Virus record (IMG/VR): IMGVR_UViG_3300031706_000003 | Coordinates: 1 to 52,894 of that record | Origin: a virus | Strand: one strand, 5' to 3' | DNA: 52,894 nt | Part shown: positions 22,787-32,700 of the stretch, piece after piece | Layout of the letters: every line of letters starts with the position of its first letter | Position numbering within the stretch: position 1 is the first letter of the stretch | The notes under the pieces: generated by a model | What the model was told of the DNA's origin: nothing | The model's input: the letters and a program-made list of their open reading frames with translations, nothing else | Databases searched by the model: none | Made by a program: the position numbers and the translations under genes

Positions 22787-24169
22787 ATGACCTCAGCGAT
22801 TACTAATCAATTTCGAATGTCTCTGCTAGACGGGTTAACGGCAGACATTGACGGATCCGTATCAAACTACTATGTGGGTCTAGCAAAGGGAGACGCGTAT
22901 AATACCTCGGGTCTCGTTAACATTGCTCCTTCTGATGTCGGCTCAAACTATGCGCAATCTCAAATTAGACAAACCCTCCAGTCAGTCAAAACACTTGCGA
23001 ATACTTCGTATGTTGTGCCTACTGTTAATTGGGTGAGTGGTACAATTTATAATCATTGGGATGACAACAACCACGCATTAACAAACTTCTATGCTATAAA
23101 CTCATTCAATGATGTGTTTATTTGTGTAGGTGTTGGTAAATTATCTGACGGTACTATTAACACTTCTGTAGACGAACCCACCCAAACATTTCAACGAAGT
23201 TCCGCTCTAGGTGGGGGCTACGCCTCTGACGGAAAGACGTTCGAGCTTGGTGATGGATATAGATGGAGATTCATGTATAGAATATCCAACGTGGCTTATG
23301 CGACATACAGAACAGCAAACTGGACACCGGTTAAAAAAGTATCCGCTCTTGGATTAATTGCAGAAGAGAACGCACAAAAGAATCTTCAAGATACTTCTAT
23401 AGGCGGTGAAATAATAGGAGTTGAGATTGTAAGTGGTGGAACTACAGTAACAAGTGTTCCTACTGTAACAGTTACAGGCAACGGAAGTCTAGCCGCATTC
23501 ACTGTCGATATTTCTAACGGAGCAGTGACACGAGTATTAGTAGATACAGACGCCAACACAGGTGAATATCGACATGGAAGTGGCTATGATTATGCTGATC
23601 TAAAACTCAGTGTAGGCGATGCCGTTCTGCGCCCTATACTATCACCGAAATTGGGCGTTCATGCTGATATCGCCAAGACATTAAAGTCGAACGCTCTGAT
23701 GCTTCAGACTGACTTTATTGCGAACGAGAACGAAACTATTAGAATAGAGAATGACTTTAATCAAATCGCCCTATTCAAAAATGTAAACGCCTTTGGTACT
23801 TCGACTGCTTTCTCTGCTAACACAGGAAGTGCCTTGAAGGGTCTATCTGTTACTGTATCAAATGGCACGTTTGAAATCGACGATCTATTCAAAAATGATG
23901 CAGGAACAGCTACAGCTAAGGTCTATTACCACGATACATTAGATAGTAAATTATATTACTGGCAAGACGAACAAACAGGATTTGGTCTATTCAATGCTAC
24001 AGACGGGCTATCTAACTTAATTCGTACAGGCATTGCAGGAACAAGTGCATTATTATCACCTGACATTGATGCATATTCGGGTGATATAATGTATATAAAT
24101 AATGCAGACGAGATTACTAGAGCAAGTAATCAAACCGAAGATATTCGAATCGTAATTCAGCTAAGATAA
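22787..24169 (+). CDS. 8: Baseplate wedge gp8-like
   Basis: gp8 is a dimeric wedge protein. The opening SAITNQFRMSLLDGLTADID, then YYVGLAK resembles the 'skFRtekmlnFY..i...' start of gp8. FELGDGYRWRFMYRIS parallels 'epGDGYVWEYLFEI' of T4 gp8. The end SGDIMYINNADEITRASNQT, then EDIRIVIQL closely parallels 'SGEMIYMENRPPIIMAMDQTEEI..' of T4 gp8. Length 460 versus 334 in T4 reflects inserted loops. It lies between gp6 and a giant wedge gene, as expected. Confidence 0.75.
   Translation: MTSAITNQFRMSLLDGLTADIDGSVSNYYVGLAKGDAYNTSGLVNIAPSDVGSNYAQSQIRQTLQSVKTLANTSYVVPTVNWVSGTIYNHWDDNNHALTNFYAINSFNDVFICVGVGKLSDGTINTSVDEPTQTFQRSSALGGGYASDGKTFELGDGYRWRFMYRISNVAYATYRTANWTPVKKVSALGLIAEENAQKNLQDTSIGGEIIGVEIVSGGTTVTSVPTVTVTGNGSLAAFTVDISNGAVTRVLVDTDANTGEYRHGSGYDYADLKLSVGDAVLRPILSPKLGVHADIAKTLKSNALMLQTDFIANENETIRIENDFNQIALFKNVNAFGTSTAFSANTGSALKGLSVTVSNGTFEIDDLFKNDAGTATAKVYYHDTLDSKLYYWQDEQTGFGLFNATDGLSNLIRTGIAGTSALLSPDIDAYSGDIMYINNADEITRASNQTEDIRIVIQLR
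24094..24101 (+). promoter_or_regulatory. Possible late promoter box inside gp8 3' end
   Basis: Exact TATAAATA 82 nt ahead of the giant wedge gene. It lies in coding sequence (YINNA), so it could be chance. Confidence 0.35.
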
Positions 24170-24183
24170 TAAGAGACTAAAAA

Positions 24184-27100
24184 ATGGCAAACCAATATAC
24201 TTCCGCTACGTTACCAGGTACTTACGCAGACGATTTTGACCCAACGAACAATTATCATCAAATATTGTTTAATAGTGGTCGCGCATTGCAAGCCCGAGAA
24301 CTTACTCAAATGCAGAGTATCATCTTTGCTGAAATGGGCAGGATGGGTGGCAATTTATACAAAGAAGGTGCGGCTATCTCAGGTGCTGGCACTAGTATCA
24401 ATAGCGCATACGATTATATCAAGATCGCTTCGACAAATGCAGGTGGCGAATTCTCTGCTATACCGGTCGGAACAATATTCTCTGATCCTATTACTAATAT
24501 CAAAGCACAAGTCCTAGAAGTATCGCAAGCAAAAACAGGGCAGTTATTTGATACGTTGTTCATTGAATATATCAATAACGGAAGCGCAGTCTCAGGAAAC
24601 ACTCCTACTAGATTTGGTGATCAGGTCACTCTCTTCGATCAGTCAGGTGGTGGTTATGAATTAATCACAGAAACGCCTAACGCTACTGGTAAGGGTGTTA
24701 AGTTCACTGTCGCAGAAGGCGAGTTCTTTGCTCTAGGTAGATTCGTTAATACTATTGAACAGTCTATCATATTATCTCCTTACGAAAATTCTGCGATTGA
24801 TACTGTCGTAGGATTTAGAGTCGTTCAAGATATTATTACTGTCAATGACACTGAAGCATTATATGACAACACAAACGGTGTCGTTAATGCGGCTTCTCCT
24901 GGTGCTGATCGCTATCGTATCAGCCTAGTTCTAACTACCGAAGATCAAGTTACTGACTCGCAAACATTCTTGTTCTTAGCCCGAGTTGAAAACTCTAAGA
25001 TCAGCGAAGAAATACAAATTCAAGACTCGTTCAATAAAATTAATGATCTACTTTCTATACGCACTAAAGAAGAGTCGGGCGATTATGTAGTTAATCCTTT
25101 TACTGTTAACGTCGACGATTTTGATAACGGTCTTGATTCTAACCTCGATCTTATTGTATCAGAAGGCACAGCATATATCAATGGGTACAGAGTAGAAAAT
25201 CAAAGTTCTGCTAAGTTTAAATTGCCGAGACCCACTGCTACTGAATTAGTTAATAACGATACTATCGGTATTCAGTTAGGCAACTATTTCCTATGTAACG
25301 TCAACCGAGATATTCCTATTATTGATTATACAGAAGTGAATCTATACTCTGCTGTCACTGCGGGCGGTTCTGTAGTCGGTACAGCGAGAGTCCGAGGAAT
25401 TCAACACTTCGGCGACACCGTACAAAAAGTATTTGTCTATGATGTTACTATGCAACCCGGTCAATCTATTGCCCAGATAAGAAGTCTAGGTACGGCTTCT
25501 ACTAATTATTTTAACACAGTTGTCGCCACAAACGGTGTTAAAATAAACGAGACTGATAATAACGATCTATTATTTGCTACTAACAACGCACGACCTTCAG
25601 ACTTTGATGATATTACAGTAACAGTTCAGAAGTATCAGACGAAAACTGCTGTTGGTAATGCGGTCACATTAGATCAATTACCTGTTGGTCAGTCTTACAC
25701 ACAATCTTCTGAGTGGATATTAAGTACTGCTCACACCAGTGGTGTGGAATTACCAAGTACTTATGTTGTTACTATAACTAACAGTGGTCGCGATGCTTCT
25801 GTAACGAGTCTCGCGCAATCTTACTACGATTATAAAATTATCGCGTTTGTGCAAAAGACTGCTACGATAAAGCCTAAGACTGCTACTACTTCGGGCACGA
25901 CTTCATTCACTTCTTCTGTAGATGCGGTATCTGGTGTTACGTATTTTAATCTTGGTCTTCCTGATATCTACTCGGTCGATTCTGTCAGACAAAACAATAG
26001 TGCTGGTAATGATTTATCGACTATCTTTACAATAGATGATGGTCAACGCGACAATTATTACGGTGACGGTCGCCTAGTACTTAAAGACGGCTTCGCAGAT
26101 CCAGGCACAATCTATGTAAACTTCAAGTCGTTCACTCGTGGTGCAGGCGATTTCTATGCGGTCAATTCATACAACGTACCATATAGTGATATTCCTAAGC
26201 ACATAACGAATACTGGTGAAGAGATATCGTTGCATGATGTTATCGACTTTAGACCTGATCAAAATACTGCGGGCACAGTGTCGAATATACATGCGCTTCC
26301 TCTCAACGGTTCTTTAATCACTGCTGACGTTAATTATTACTTGCCTCGTGCTGATAAAGTTATCATGACTCATGACGGTGAGATCAACATTCTAATGGGG
26401 CAACAAGCCCGCGATCCACAATTCAAAGAGACACCTGATAACTCTATGGAATTGTATAAGATCATATTGAATGCAAACACCAAGGATGAGAATGATCTTG
26501 TTGTCGTGCCTACTGCTCAACAACGTGGCTACACGATGAAAGATATCGGTGATCTAGAAAATAAGATCGATGCTATAGAAGAGTCTACTTCACTTAGTAT
26601 TTTTGAATTAGAAGCGCGTCTTGATAACGTACTTGACAGTGATGGCGCAATTCGTATCATTAGTGGTCTTCAAGTCAACGAAGCGACTGATCATACTGGC
26701 ACCGACACGGGTTCACCTGATCATAGAGCTTCGATAGATCCTGAGAATCGTTTGATTAGACCATCATTCGAAGAAGGTAATACTAGACTAGTCTACGTAC
26801 CAAACAATACTGCTGATGCTTTCACAACATCACACTCAAGTACGGGTGTTGTCAAGAAGGGCGATAACATCTATCTTGCGCACGATTCCGCAGAATGGAC
26901 ATTCCAGAAACTTGCTTCACGTACTACAAAGATTAATCCTTTTGGAATGATCGACAATGTTGGTACATTAAAACTTTCTCCTTCTACTGATGAATGGAAA
27001 GAGTCTATTCAAGATGCTGTTAAAGTTCTAGCTGGTACTAATAAGCTGTCCGCAAAACAAGCGCATTCCTGGAATAACTGGCAGTGGAATTGGGGTGGTC

Positions 27101-29490
27101 GAACTAACGGATCTAATTTCACGGCTAATGTTAGACGAGTAGTAGCATCCGAAAGTCTACGTAGAGTGATTGGTGATAGAACAGTCGATCTTGCTCTTGT
27201 ACCATGGATTCGATCACGAAAGATTTTCTTCAAGGCGCAAGGCTTAACTCCGAACACTAAGTTCACTCCATTCTTTGACGGTAAAGATGTTTCTACATGG
27301 TGTCGAGAAGAGGTTGCATTCGTTCAGTGGTCAGATCGAGTAGATGATATTGGTAATAAGAATACCTACTCAACAATGTCTGGTCACCCTGACGGAACTA
27401 CTGATCTTATTGCTGATGCCAACGGTGAAGTCATTGGGTCATTCTTCATACCTAATATTACACCTAAGTATGCGCTACAACACACAAAATATCGTGGAAG
27501 ATATAACAGATATTATCTACGATTTAGAGCCGGTGCAAGAGAATTTAAACTTCTTGATATCAACGTGAACGACTGGGCTAGTGCAAACAGTAAAGCATTT
27601 ACACATTATACCGCTAAGGGCTTGTTGCCATGGGTATGGTCGAATCCTCTTACGCGCTCTAGAGGCAATAAATATCTTTATCCTTACAACTACACGCGTA
27701 AACTTTACTCTGCTAAAGAATTGAAACGTGTACTCGATAGAGTACCTGCGGCTTCTGTTAAGCTAATCGATCCTCAGTTATCTGGTTTATATGGACCTGA
27801 TGGTGTTGCACTAGATGGTGCGGCTCTACAGACATTAGCAAACAATACTCAAATGTCGAAAGTTTTGTCCGATTATATTAACATTAACTTTAATCAGTTT
27901 GCAGACATTTTACCTGCTACAGTCCAAGCGGCTAAGATGAATCCATTAGCGCAGACTTTTCATGTAAGTAACGATGTTGGTGTTACATTGACTAAGATTG
28001 ATTTATTCTTCAAGTCAAAGCCAACGACTACTGGCTTACCTGTATCTGTTCATATTCGTCCGGTAGAGAATGGCAAGCCGTCAACTTCAGATATTATACC
28101 TGATTCACATGTATATGTTAATAGTGCTGATGTTGTCGCAACATCTAATACGAATCAATTGGTTACTATTCAGGGTGCACCAACACCTTTCGTATTTGAA
28201 GAGCCACTTTACTTATCGCCTGGGCAAGACTACGCTATTGTGGTCACTTCGCAATCTACAGAGTATGAGCTTTACACTGCAAAGACTCGCGAACCAGTAA
28301 TCAATTCGAAGGCTAGATCCATCACAACACAGTCTGCGCCAGGAGTAATGTTCTTACCTCAGAATGGTGTTAACTGGACTGATTCGAAAGATCAAGACTT
28401 AATGTTCAAGCTAACACGCGCTAAGTTTGGTACGAACGGTGGAGCTAACGGCAGTCTTGTATTGAAAAATGCTGATGTTCCTGCTAGACTATTGAGTGAG
28501 AACCCATTACAAACTACAATTAGTGATCATAAAATATATGTTCGTCACGCCAATCACGGTCTACAGCCAGGAGATGGTGCTAGACTAGATAGTTGTGCCG
28601 AAATAGGTGGATTCAGTTCTGCGCAGTTAAGCGGTAGTTTCGAAGTTATTGATGTCGATGCATACGGATATCGTTTCGAGATTGATCCAAGTAATAGAGT
28701 CACAGCGACTACTACTGAAGTTGGTGGTGGTGAGAAATGTCTTTCTTTAGGAAACACTAACTTTTCTGTCGCTAATCCTCATATTGAATCGATAATACCT
28801 AACACGACTTCGATTGATGTCTCTGCACAATTTACTTCTGGTAAGTCTGTATCTGGTTCTGAAACACGATTCGTAAGAGATACGAAGTATACGAGAATCA
28901 CGCCTAAGACAAACACTGATTTTGAGAAGGTCAATACGTTATATAACTCTTATTCTCAAGACTCAGATATTGGTGCGGGCATTGCCTCTGCTTACTTCAA
29001 GGTTGATATGAAATCAGCAAGCGATTTTGTTTCTCCTATCATTGATTTACAGCGTTCTTCGTTAATAACTGTTAACAACTTGATCGATGATCCGTCAGTT
29101 ACACCGCATATCTATCCTGTCGCTGAAACATCTGCAACGGGTAGTACTACAGTAGCGTCTCATATTAACAGCCCTGTAGTATTGCAAGAGACTGCTGTTG
29201 GTATTCAAATTAAGACTGACGCGTCTGTTCACTCAGAAGGCAACTTTAGATTAGCCTATCGGGCTTGTTCTTCTGATCAAGATATTCAGAACACACCGTG
29301 GGTAGTTCAAAATCCTACTGACGCTATCGTAAAGGATGGAAGTGTGCGCTCCGTAGAATTCTTAGTCGGTGATAAGAATGGCACAATACCTCCATTTAGT
29401 CAAGTTCAGACTAAGTTCATTCTAGAAAGTAAGAATAGTGGTAAGCCAGTAACCATAGGCAATAGTGTGGTCAAGTACTTAGCGGTATGA
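24184..29490 (+). CDS. Giant DUF4815-type baseplate wedge protein (gp7 position)
   Basis: The N-terminus DDFDPTNNYHQILFNSGRAL, then QARELTQMQSIIFAEMGRMG and GNLYKEGAAISGAG is the DUF4815 signature ('nfhkvLF..G.alQaRELtqlQs'), found in large tail proteins of marine T4-like phages. At 1768 aa it exceeds T4 gp7 (1032), whose position it takes after gp8. C-terminal parts are beta-rich, with sugar-binding-like modules possible (SVHIRPVENGKPS, YLSPGQDYAIVV). It probably forms the outer wedge and fibre attachment platform. The stop overlaps the next ATG. Confidence 0.7.
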   Translation: MANQYTSATLPGTYADDFDPTNNYHQILFNSGRALQARELTQMQSIIFAEMGRMGGNLYKEGAAISGAGTSINSAYDYIKIASTNAGGEFSAIPVGTIFSDPITNIKAQVLEVSQAKTGQLFDTLFIEYINNGSAVSGNTPTRFGDQVTLFDQSGGGYELITETPNATGKGVKFTVAEGEFFALGRFVNTIEQSIILSPYENSAIDTVVGFRVVQDIITVNDTEALYDNTNGVVNAASPGADRYRISLVLTTEDQVTDSQTFLFLARVENSKISEEIQIQDSFNKINDLLSIRTKEESGDYVVNPFTVNVDDFDNGLDSNLDLIVSEGTAYINGYRVENQSSAKFKLPRPTATELVNNDTIGIQLGNYFLCNVNRDIPIIDYTEVNLYSAVTAGGSVVGTARVRGIQHFGDTVQKVFVYDVTMQPGQSIAQIRSLGTASTNYFNTVVATNGVKINETDNNDLLFATNNARPSDFDDITVTVQKYQTKTAVGNAVTLDQLPVGQSYTQSSEWILSTAHTSGVELPSTYVVTITNSGRDASVTSLAQSYYDYKIIAFVQKTATIKPKTATTSGTTSFTSSVDAVSGVTYFNLGLPDIYSVDSVRQNNSAGNDLSTIFTIDDGQRDNYYGDGRLVLKDGFADPGTIYVNFKSFTRGAGDFYAVNSYNVPYSDIPKHITNTGEEISLHDVIDFRPDQNTAGTVSNIHALPLNGSLITADVNYYLPRADKVIMTHDGEINILMGQQARDPQFKETPDNSMELYKIILNANTKDENDLVVVPTAQQRGYTMKDIGDLENKIDAIEESTSLSIFELEARLDNVLDSDGAIRIISGLQVNEATDHTGTDTGSPDHRASIDPENRLIRPSFEEGNTRLVYVPNNTADAFTTSHSSTGVVKKGDNIYLAHDSAEWTFQKLASRTTKINPFGMIDNVGTLKLSPSTDEWKESIQDAVKVLAGTNKLSAKQAHSWNNWQWNWGGRTNGSNFTANVRRVVASESLRRVIGDRTVDLALVPWIRSRKIFFKAQGLTPNTKFTPFFDGKDVSTWCREEVAFVQWSDRVDDIGNKNTYSTMSGHPDGTTDLIADANGEVIGSFFIPNITPKYALQHTKYRGRYNRYYLRFRAGAREFKLLDINVNDWASANSKAFTHYTAKGLLPWVWSNPLTRSRGNKYLYPYNYTRKLYSAKELKRVLDRVPAASVKLIDPQLSGLYGPDGVALDGAALQTLANNTQMSKVLSDYININFNQFADILPATVQAAKMNPLAQTFHVSNDVGVTLTKIDLFFKSKPTTTGLPVSVHIRPVENGKPSTSDIIPDSHVYVNSADVVATSNTNQLVTIQGAPTPFVFEEPLYLSPGQDYAIVVTSQSTEYELYTAKTREPVINSKARSITTQSAPGVMFLPQNGVNWTDSKDQDLMFKLTRAKFGTNGGANGSLVLKNADVPARLLSENPLQTTISDHKIYVRHANHGLQPGDGARLDSCAEIGGFSSAQLSGSFEVIDVDAYGYRFEIDPSNRVTATTTEVGGGEKCLSLGNTNFSVANPHIESIIPNTTSIDVSAQFTSGKSVSGSETRFVRDTKYTRITPKTNTDFEKVNTLYNSYSQDSDIGAGIASAYFKVDMKSASDFVSPIIDLQRSSLITVNNLIDDPSVTPHIYPVAETSATGSTTVASHINSPVVLQETAVGIQIKTDASVHSEGNFRLAYRACSSDQDIQNTPWVVQNPTDAIVKDGSVRSVEFLVGDKNGTIPPFSQVQTKFILESKNSGKPVTIGNSVVKYLAV

Positions 29491-29723
29491 TCAATCATCG
29501 TCACATAAAAGTCGAGGGGGTTCCTAGTTTAGTTCGAGATGTTGAAACAAACGCTATACTAAGTGTAGATACAAAAGCAATCGAACTAGCTAGAACCCAA
29601 AAAAGAATACGAGCCGCAAAGAAAATTGAACATACAGCCTTAGAGAATAAGGTCGATAGTCTCCAAAAAGACATAGCGGATATTAAAAAAATACTAGAAT
29701 TGTTAGTCTCAGATAACGTATAA
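29487..29723 (+). CDS. Small coiled-coil protein of the baseplate region (78 aa)
   Basis: The first half (HIKVEGVPSLVRDVETNAIL) is the 'VEGV..L.RD..T.AI' motif found in short proteins beside the giant wedge gene in marine T4-like phages. The second half has clear heptads (ALENKVDSLQKDIADIKKIL) that predict a coiled coil. It overlaps the preceding stop by 4 nt. It may be a clamp or chaperone for the fibres; this is inference. Confidence 0.6.
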   Translation: MINHRHIKVEGVPSLVRDVETNAILSVDTKAIELARTQKRIRAAKKIEHTALENKVDSLQKDIADIKKILELLVSDNV

Positions 29724-29726
29724 ATA
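29719..29726 (+). promoter_or_regulatory. T4-type late promoter box for the tetrad-repeat fibre
   Basis: Exact TATAAATA spanning the stop codon region of the previous gene, 35 nt ahead of the 2123-aa gene. Confidence 0.75.
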
Positions 29727-29761
29727 AATGTAACTCCTGACGAATAAGAAGACTGACACCT

Positions 29762-32700
29762 ATGTCTCTACCCTTAAAACATCTTGGCAATGGCGCGCTT
29801 CAAGAATTAGCTTCCGTTGATCTCGATTCTATTGCTTATAGGGCGGGTGTTCATCTAGGTAAAATGGGCGCAGAAGATGCTTCGGCTCTAACTACAACCT
29901 CTACTGCTAACACTCTAGTCGGTTCAATCGATGATACGTTTTACGAAACCACTATAGGTTCTACTCCAGGAACAACATGGACAGTTAATCTAGCTGTCGA
30001 TCATATATCGGACACAACTACCGGTGTTCATACTGCGACATTCGCACAAGTAAACGAATTTCCCTCTCCTATCTTTGTTGGCGATACTGTAAGAGTTATT
30101 GTTACAGGTGATGCTCAGACAGGTTTTGAAGAGATCGCTCACGAATTGTCCGAGTCTGGTACAGCACTCTTCAGTACAGAAAGTGTAACAACAACACCGT
30201 CCGCGTCTATCATCGAAGATACTCGCGTCGAATGGGAAGATTTTGTTTATGGTCTGACAGGCACATTTATCTCACAGTTTGAGGTTAAGGCGACTCAACC
30301 TGGAGTAATAAACTTTTCGTTGAATGTGAGTACCACAGACTTAAACAACACAACTAATAATACCGCTAACTCGTCTATATCGTTTGCGACTGTCGATGTT
30401 GAAGAAACATTACCGCCAGAAGCGACCAGCGTTCAATATGACTTATATCAATCCAATGCTGGTATTGTTACGCAAAGCGTACACAAAAAGAACCCTGTTT
30501 TCTGGACCAGATATCTAACGCCAAATGGTATCAAAGAAATGTCCGACGCAGAACTTGATTCGTTCTGCCAAAAATTAGTCATACGAATTATGGCAAACGA
30601 ATTGCCAGGCACATACAGATTAAATGCTAACAACCCAGGCTCTGATTGGATTCAATTTGTTAGCAACGTATTTACAGATACACGAGCAGACGGATCGACA
30701 ACTGACTACTCAATATGGCTAAGACAGTCAGGTACTGCGCCTACTCAAGTTAATCTTGTATATCCGAAGCGCGTCTTGGGTGAATACGCAGGATTAAATG
30801 AGTATACAGACAATCAAGTCGAATTTACTTTTGGCGAAAGAGTTAAGAAAGCCATTGCTACTACTGGTGTTGGTAAATATGTACTAAGATCATCTACTCA
30901 AGGTGCGCCTACTGAAACAGGAACGTGGGTTGCTCGTGGTAGTGCGATTGATACTAGACTAGAATATTATTATGACCCAGGTTATGTTTCAACACCTGCA
31001 TATTCAAGTCAATACGTAGAAGATTATGCAACCGACTATGTTGACACGTATGAAGGTAATTATGAGCCTACATATACTAGCGATTTCACTGCTGACTTTG
31101 AAGGTACATACGAAGCGGAATATCTAGGCAACTACACGCCAGATTATGACACAGGATATGATGCTGAATACACTCAAAACTTTGAAGCTGATTATCAAAG
31201 CCAGTATGAGCAAGAATATCTTGGGGACTACGTTAGCCAATATGTACCCACATACGAAGGTGCTACCTTTTCTGGCGATTATGTCTCTAATTCTGATAGC
31301 TCATTCGTAAGTCCGGAGTATCAGAGTGTTTACGAGGGTAGCCCATACGCTGTAGACTTTGTTGGAGATTACACATCCACTTACGATTCTTCGTTCGTGC
31401 AGGATTTTGTAGGCACGTATGATGACACTGACTATGTGACTAACTTCGTCGGTGATTATGCTAGTCAATATATCAGTCAGTTTAGCCAAGACTTTGCTGT
31501 CGATTATAATACAGACGATTACGTGGTAGACTTTGTTGGTGATTATACGTCATCTTACGATGCTTCATTCGCGCAGGACTTCGTTGGAAATTATAGTGAC
31601 ACTGACTATGCGACTACCTTCGTCGGTGATTATGCTAGTCAATATGTCGGTCAGTTTAGTCAGAACTTTGCGGCAGTGTTTGATGGTTCTCAATATACTA
31701 CTGTTTTTGAATCGAATTATGTGGGTGATTATGCAGGATCATTCGAAGGCAACTTCAACAACATATTCGAAGGCGCAAGTTATGTTTCTACCTTTGCCAA
31801 CTCTTATGCTAGTCAATATACGTCACAGTTCAGTCAAGCATTCTCGGCTAACTATGATAACACAACATACACTGGTGACTTTAATCAGACATATTCTGGC
31901 GATTACATTGGTCAGTATAGCGCGTCTTTCGCAGGCAATTATGAGCGAACTACATATGAAACGCAATTTAGCGCGTCATACGCCGGCAACTATGTGGGTC
32001 TTTTCTCACAGACTTTCTTAGGAACATATGACAGTCAAGGCTACACTGCTGACTTTACAGCAAACTATACTGGCGACTACAGTGGTACGTTCGGAACTAC
32101 GTTTCTTGGAAATTATGATAGTCAACAATTTAACGCTATCTTCGAGAGTACTTACACTGGTGATTATAGCGGAGCATTTAGTGCTACGTTCATCGGTGAA
32201 TACGATAGAGTAAACTACAACACAAACTTCGTAGGCGATTACGTCGGTGATTATAGCGGAGCATTTAGTGCTACGTTCATCGGTGAATACGATAGAGTAA
32301 CGTACCAAGGTGAGTATGCCTCTACGTACACTGGTGATTATACCGGAACATTTAATGCCAACTTTAACGCTACTTACGATGGAGCTAATTACGCTTCTCA
32401 ATATACTGGCGGTTATACTGGCGCTCCGTCTGAGACATTTAGTGCTAACTTTATAGGCGAATACCAGCGAATCGATTACACTAGCCAATATACTGGTCAA
32501 TACGTATCACAGATAAGTGAATCGTTCGGTGCTTCATATACGGGTGTCTACGAAAGAACCAATTACACTTCTGTTTACACTGGTGGTTATACTGGACAAA
32601 TAAACGAAAACGAGGATAGCACTAACCAAGAGTCGTTCGCTCGTGGCACTTACGTCTCACAATACACTAGCGGATACACTGGTGGTTATGCAGGGCTATA

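Noticed and set aside
32018-32500. Long minus-strand open frame opposite the fibre gene (also 32891-33376)
   Set aside because: The repetitive codons of the sense gene keep the antisense frame free of stops; no SD or promoter, and low-complexity product.
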